This document shows positions 60,752-64,000 of a DNA stretch of 64,000 nt, one piece after another; positions within the stretch are counted from its first letter, which is position 1; each line of letters starts with the position of its first letter. Source of the stretch: Xiphydria camelus. Its lineage: Eukaryota; Arthropoda; Insecta; Hymenoptera; Xiphydriidae. A program made the position numbers and the translations under genes. The stretch lies in the NCBI GenBank assembly GCA_963678675.1, contig OY783195.1, forward strand, positions 4,908,001 through 4,972,000, given 5' to 3'. The notes under the pieces were generated by a model, which did no database searches, had not been told where the DNA came from, and saw nothing but the letters and a program-made list of their open reading frames with translations.

Positions 60752-63700
60752 TTATCGACGGCTTTCCAAATAATAGTATAATCTTTGATGAGGATCTTTG
60801 ATGTAATTAACCTTCTTGGAATCGACCTCAGGATTGGTCTTCTTCCTCTTTCTTTCATTTGTCTTCGGCTCCTCAACCTCCTGCTCTCGTCTCGGCCGAT
60901 ATTCAGCATCGTCCTCACGATTGTCCTTCCTTCTCTTCGTCTCCTTTCTCCTCTCGTCGTTTCTGCTCGAACGCAAAGACGACGAAGGTGACGAAGATGA
61001 CGAAGATGACGAAGACGACGTTGACGTCTCCCTCAGTGGATTCCTTACTAAGTAGCTCTGAAATCGTTCGTATATGCATTACACGTAAGCTGCTTCAGCA
61101 ACCTGGGCCCCGGCCGAAACTCTGACACGCGTCCGCTCGAGTTATTGCAACGAAAGAAAGAGAGAGGAACGGGGTGGAGATTCCTTGAAGAGAGGAGGTC
61201 GCGACGTAGCATTGTGTGTATATGTATGCACGTGACTCTAGAACTAGTAATCCGCATAGTTCTGCGAGACCCAGGAGACGGTCGAGATGATTTTGCTGCT
61301 GGAGTCATGCTGAGTCAACTGGATACCCCTGGATGGTCGAAAGAAACTTACGTCTGACGAATGGTCACTTGGTGTATGGCCATCTGCATCGTCTCCGGTC
61401 AGTTTCATCATCTTGTCGAAGCTGTCGATGGCTTCCATTCGCCTCACCAACTCCTCCATCTCGACATCCTTCATGCGCAGCTCCTTATCGTCGAGGAAGG
61501 GCTCGGTCATGTCGTCGTCATCGTCGTCGTCGTCGGATCTGATGGAGACGAACATGTCCTTCTTGTTGTTCATGTCCACTGCTTCGGTACGGTAGATGCG
61601 ATCGGGAGTTTCCTCCGTGATGATCGAAACCTTTTCCATGCTCTCTCTCTTCATGGGGGCCATCTTCGACGAGTCCACTTTGCCCCTTGATCGTTGATTG
61701 GGTTCAATGGTGACGAACTTATTCTTCTTACCGTTTCTGTCCACTTCTTTGGTCCGGTAAACGCGATCGGGTGTTTCCTCGGTGATGATCGATACCTTCT
61801 CTATACTTTCACTCTTCATTGGGATCACGTTTGACGAGTCCATTCTGCTTTTTGGCCGTTGATTGGGTTTGACGGAAACGAACATATCTTTTTTACCATT
61901 CGTGTCCACCTCTTTAGTTTGGTAGACGCGATCTGGAGTTTCTTCAGTGACAATCGAAACCTTTTTCACGGTCTCATTTTTCGTAGGAGCTCTGCTCTTC
62001 AAAGTCTCCTTCCTATTTCCTCTTGACCGCTGGTAGAGCTTGGGAAAGGGTTTCTTCGGCTTGTTCGCGAAGGATGAGGACGTCGATTGGTCTCGAGAAC
62101 TTCGATCCTCGTTGTAATTTTTTTTCATAGTGTCGTCGTTGGGATAAGTCGTTTTAGTGATGATTTCCTCTTTGGAGACACTGGAACGATGCTCGACGGT
62201 CCTGGTCGTTGGCGTAGAATCTTCAGAATTGGGTTTTTCTACATCGTCTTTCATTTCAGAGGAGACTGGAAGCGTCGTCGAGGATTCCTCTTCATTTATT
62301 ATTTTTTCTTCGTCCAGCGACGAGGAAGTAGATGGTATTAATGTTTTTCTAGGTTCAAATTGATCCGTAACTTCGGGTTTAACAGTAGTGGTACTCGTAA
62401 CGGACACCGGTCGACTCTTTCTACGGAGAGCAATTTTTGAGCGCACCGACTGATCTTTTTTTAAGGGATCTTTATCGGCACTCTTCGTTCGAATTATTTT
62501 TGAGCTAGATATTTCAGATTTAACAGATTTTGTGTTGCTCTTCGTACTTCCACGTCTTCGACTGGGTACCTTCGGCATTGGATCGGTAGTGGTATCAATT
62601 TTCGATGTAATTGTTGATGGTATTTCTGCTGATTTTTCAGTAGAAGTCGCTAACCTCGATTCCAATGGTAACGGCTGATTTTTCTTGAAGTTACTTAATC
62701 TTCCTCGAGGTTTTGCCGAATACCTCAAAGTATTCTTTAAAGCCTGCTTATTATTATTAAAACTTTTTCCAGACTCGATAGAATTTTTGATAACCGATTT
62801 CTTCACTGATTTCTCGACGGCCTTTCCTCCAGCTTTTCCTCTATTCCTCTTTCTTGGGGCACTAGTGATATTTTCAGGAACGATCCTTGAATTGCTCACT
62901 CTTTTATTGGAAGTCGGAGCTACCGAAGTAGTTATATGGGACGTAGTAGTCGCAGTAGCAGTAGGATTGACATCGGCTAGCTTATTCGGTTGATTCGTAG
63001 TGGTATCAAGGGGAATAATCGTAATACCGTCAGTCGAGTCTTCATTGACGAAGCTTCTGATGGATTCCATCAACTTTTCGGGGTCAAAAGTCGAGGAAAT
63101 TATAGGTTCAACCGTATAAGGAACTCGAAAACTGGCCGATCTGTATTTACTGCTGAATTTCGGACGATGTTCTGAGCTACTCTCCTCGTTATCGAAGACG
63201 ACGCGTTTTCCGAAGTTGCTGTTGATTTCATATTTGGACGGCACGTTGTATCTTTCCCAAGGATAAATGTATTTATTGTAATTCATCGAGGACGATGGAG
63301 TCTCTTCAGAAGTATCGAAGAGTCCGCGTCGCCAGAAAGAAAGGGGGTCATGCTTATAGGGTCCGGTTTCCCAGGGATATACGTATCTTTCGTAACTGTC
63401 GGAAGAAGAGGCTTCTCTCTCATCATCATCATCATCGTCGTCGTCGTCATCATCATCGTCATCATCATCATACGATTTTTTCTTCTTCTTTTCTTTTTTC
63501 CTCTCTCTTCGTTCTCTCGCCAATCGTTCCCTCCTTTCCCACGGATATTCGTATTTTCCCGAGCTTATTTTATACCTGGACTCTTTTCCATCGTCGTCCT
63601 CTTCACCGTACCTTCCGTACTTCCAGGGATAAGAATAACTCCCCTTCTCCTCGGTTTTATCGCTGTCCTCGTCTTCATCCTCATCGGAATCGTCCTTGAG

Positions 63701-64000
63701 ACCAAACCGACTTTTTTCAAAGTCTGGAACTTTGAAGGGAGGATGATAGAAGGCAGGTTTATTGATTCGTGGACCGAGGTCGGAATATCTATCGTCCTCG
63801 AAACGTTCCGGAGGAGAATTCGGTCGTTCCATGAATCTGGAAAACGGTTTCCCTTCGCCTTCTCCGCTAGACTTCTCTTTACTGCCTTCCGGTGACTCTT
63901 CGTCGCTCTCTTCTTCCTTTTCCGATTGTCTCGAAGAATCAGAGTCCTCTTCATCTTCGGATTTCTCTTCTGATGCGTCTTCTCGCTGAGTCTCGTTTGG
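60752..64000 (-). CDS. Large charged repeat protein, 3' part (984 codons visible, 5' end outside window)
   Basis: Minus-strand exons: 64000-61352 (883 codons, open to the window edge) and 61057-60752 (101 codons plus stop). The donor after HTPSDHSSD is GTAAGT and the next exon, SYLVRNPLRETSTS, joins in phase 0. Ignoring this intron, the frame would run on to a stop at 61244. From the visible N-terminus: an acidic Ser/Glu/Asp stretch; four aromatic motifs (SYPWKYGRY, YEYPWERRE, YVYPWETGPY, YIYPWERYN) separated by Lys/Arg/Glu and a run of about 16 Asp; a long Ser/Thr/Lys-rich disordered region; three 55-residue repeats with KVSIITEETPDRVYRT; a second Asp run; an acidic helix-like MEELVRRMEAIDSFDKMMKL; and a basic tail ending LYYYLESRR. 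No catalytic domain is seen. Localisation is unknown because the N-terminus is missing; a scaffold or matrix protein is possible. Confidence 0.8.
61540..62000 (-). repeat. Three 165-bp repeats coding for a TEETPDR-containing unit
   Basis: The DNA for TPDR recurs at 61601, 61766 and 61931, exactly 165 bases apart (55 codons). Conserved within units: KVSI(I/V)TEETPDR, then YRT or YQT, a VD-N-KK patch and FVS/FVT. Confidence 0.9.
63421..63474 (-). repeat. GAT/GAC trinucleotide run coding for poly-Asp
   Basis: ATC/GTC triplets on the plus strand give about 16 consecutive Asp codons on the minus strand. Mixed GAT and GAC codons make the tract less prone to slippage than a pure repeat. Confidence 0.9.

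Noticed and set aside
61244..61351. Read-through C-terminus of the large charged protein (ending SWVSQNYADY)
   Set aside because: A consensus GTAAGT donor at 61351 and a phase-0 acceptor at 61058 lead to a better tail exon, so these codons are probably intronic.

Overview
The window looks like an insect nuclear genome, most likely a hymenopteran such as an ant. Genes are split by short GT-AG introns, intergenic DNA is AT-rich but holds many CpGs, small terminal-inverted-repeat elements are common, and the proteins are animal types (a classical-repeat cadherin and secreted, low-complexity cuticle-like proteins). No bacterial, organellar or viral gene was seen. The genus is inference; the insect call is firm.

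Layout. 1-6.8 kb: no convincing gene, probably upstream and 5' UTR territory of the cadherin. 6.8-16.35 kb (+): a complete 13-coding-exon, 1842-residue cadherin of the Cad74A/Cad87A group, with a 1.7 kb fold-back palindrome in its last intron. 17.0-21.3 kb (-): a 4-exon gene for a 655-residue signal-anchored protein of unknown function, with a palindromic TA-flanked MITE in an intron. 22.1-25.4 kb (-): a secreted proline-rich protein of about 1009 residues built from a 41-residue repeat followed by a 13-residue repeat. 25.4-43.3 kb: gene-poor DNA with several MITEs (one with exact TTAA target duplications) and one arm of a roughly 3.1 kb inverted duplication. 43.3-43.8 kb (-): a 78-residue secreted Gly/Tyr-rich peptide. 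44.8-52.5 kb (-): a 473-residue secreted proline-rich protein whose 5.7 kb second intron holds the other arm of the inverted duplication, two further palindromes and an opposite-strand open frame. 53.8-55.7 kb (-): a 119-residue secreted protein. 55.7-60.7 kb: no gene. 60.75-64.0 kb (-): the 3' part of a large, charged, repeat-bearing protein that runs off the window.

Everything downstream of the cadherin is on the minus strand, and four of the six genes there encode signal-peptide proteins of low complexity (Pro-rich or Gly/Tyr-rich). Several share a tiny first coding exon of 1-7 codons followed by a phase-0 intron just before or within the signal peptide, the layout typical of insect cuticle protein genes. 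The most economical reading is a block of secreted matrix or cuticle-type genes that diverged beyond sequence recognition, sitting next to a non-classical cadherin. This grouping is inference from gene structure and composition; no expression evidence is available here. All splice sites were chosen by eye from consensus and phase agreement.
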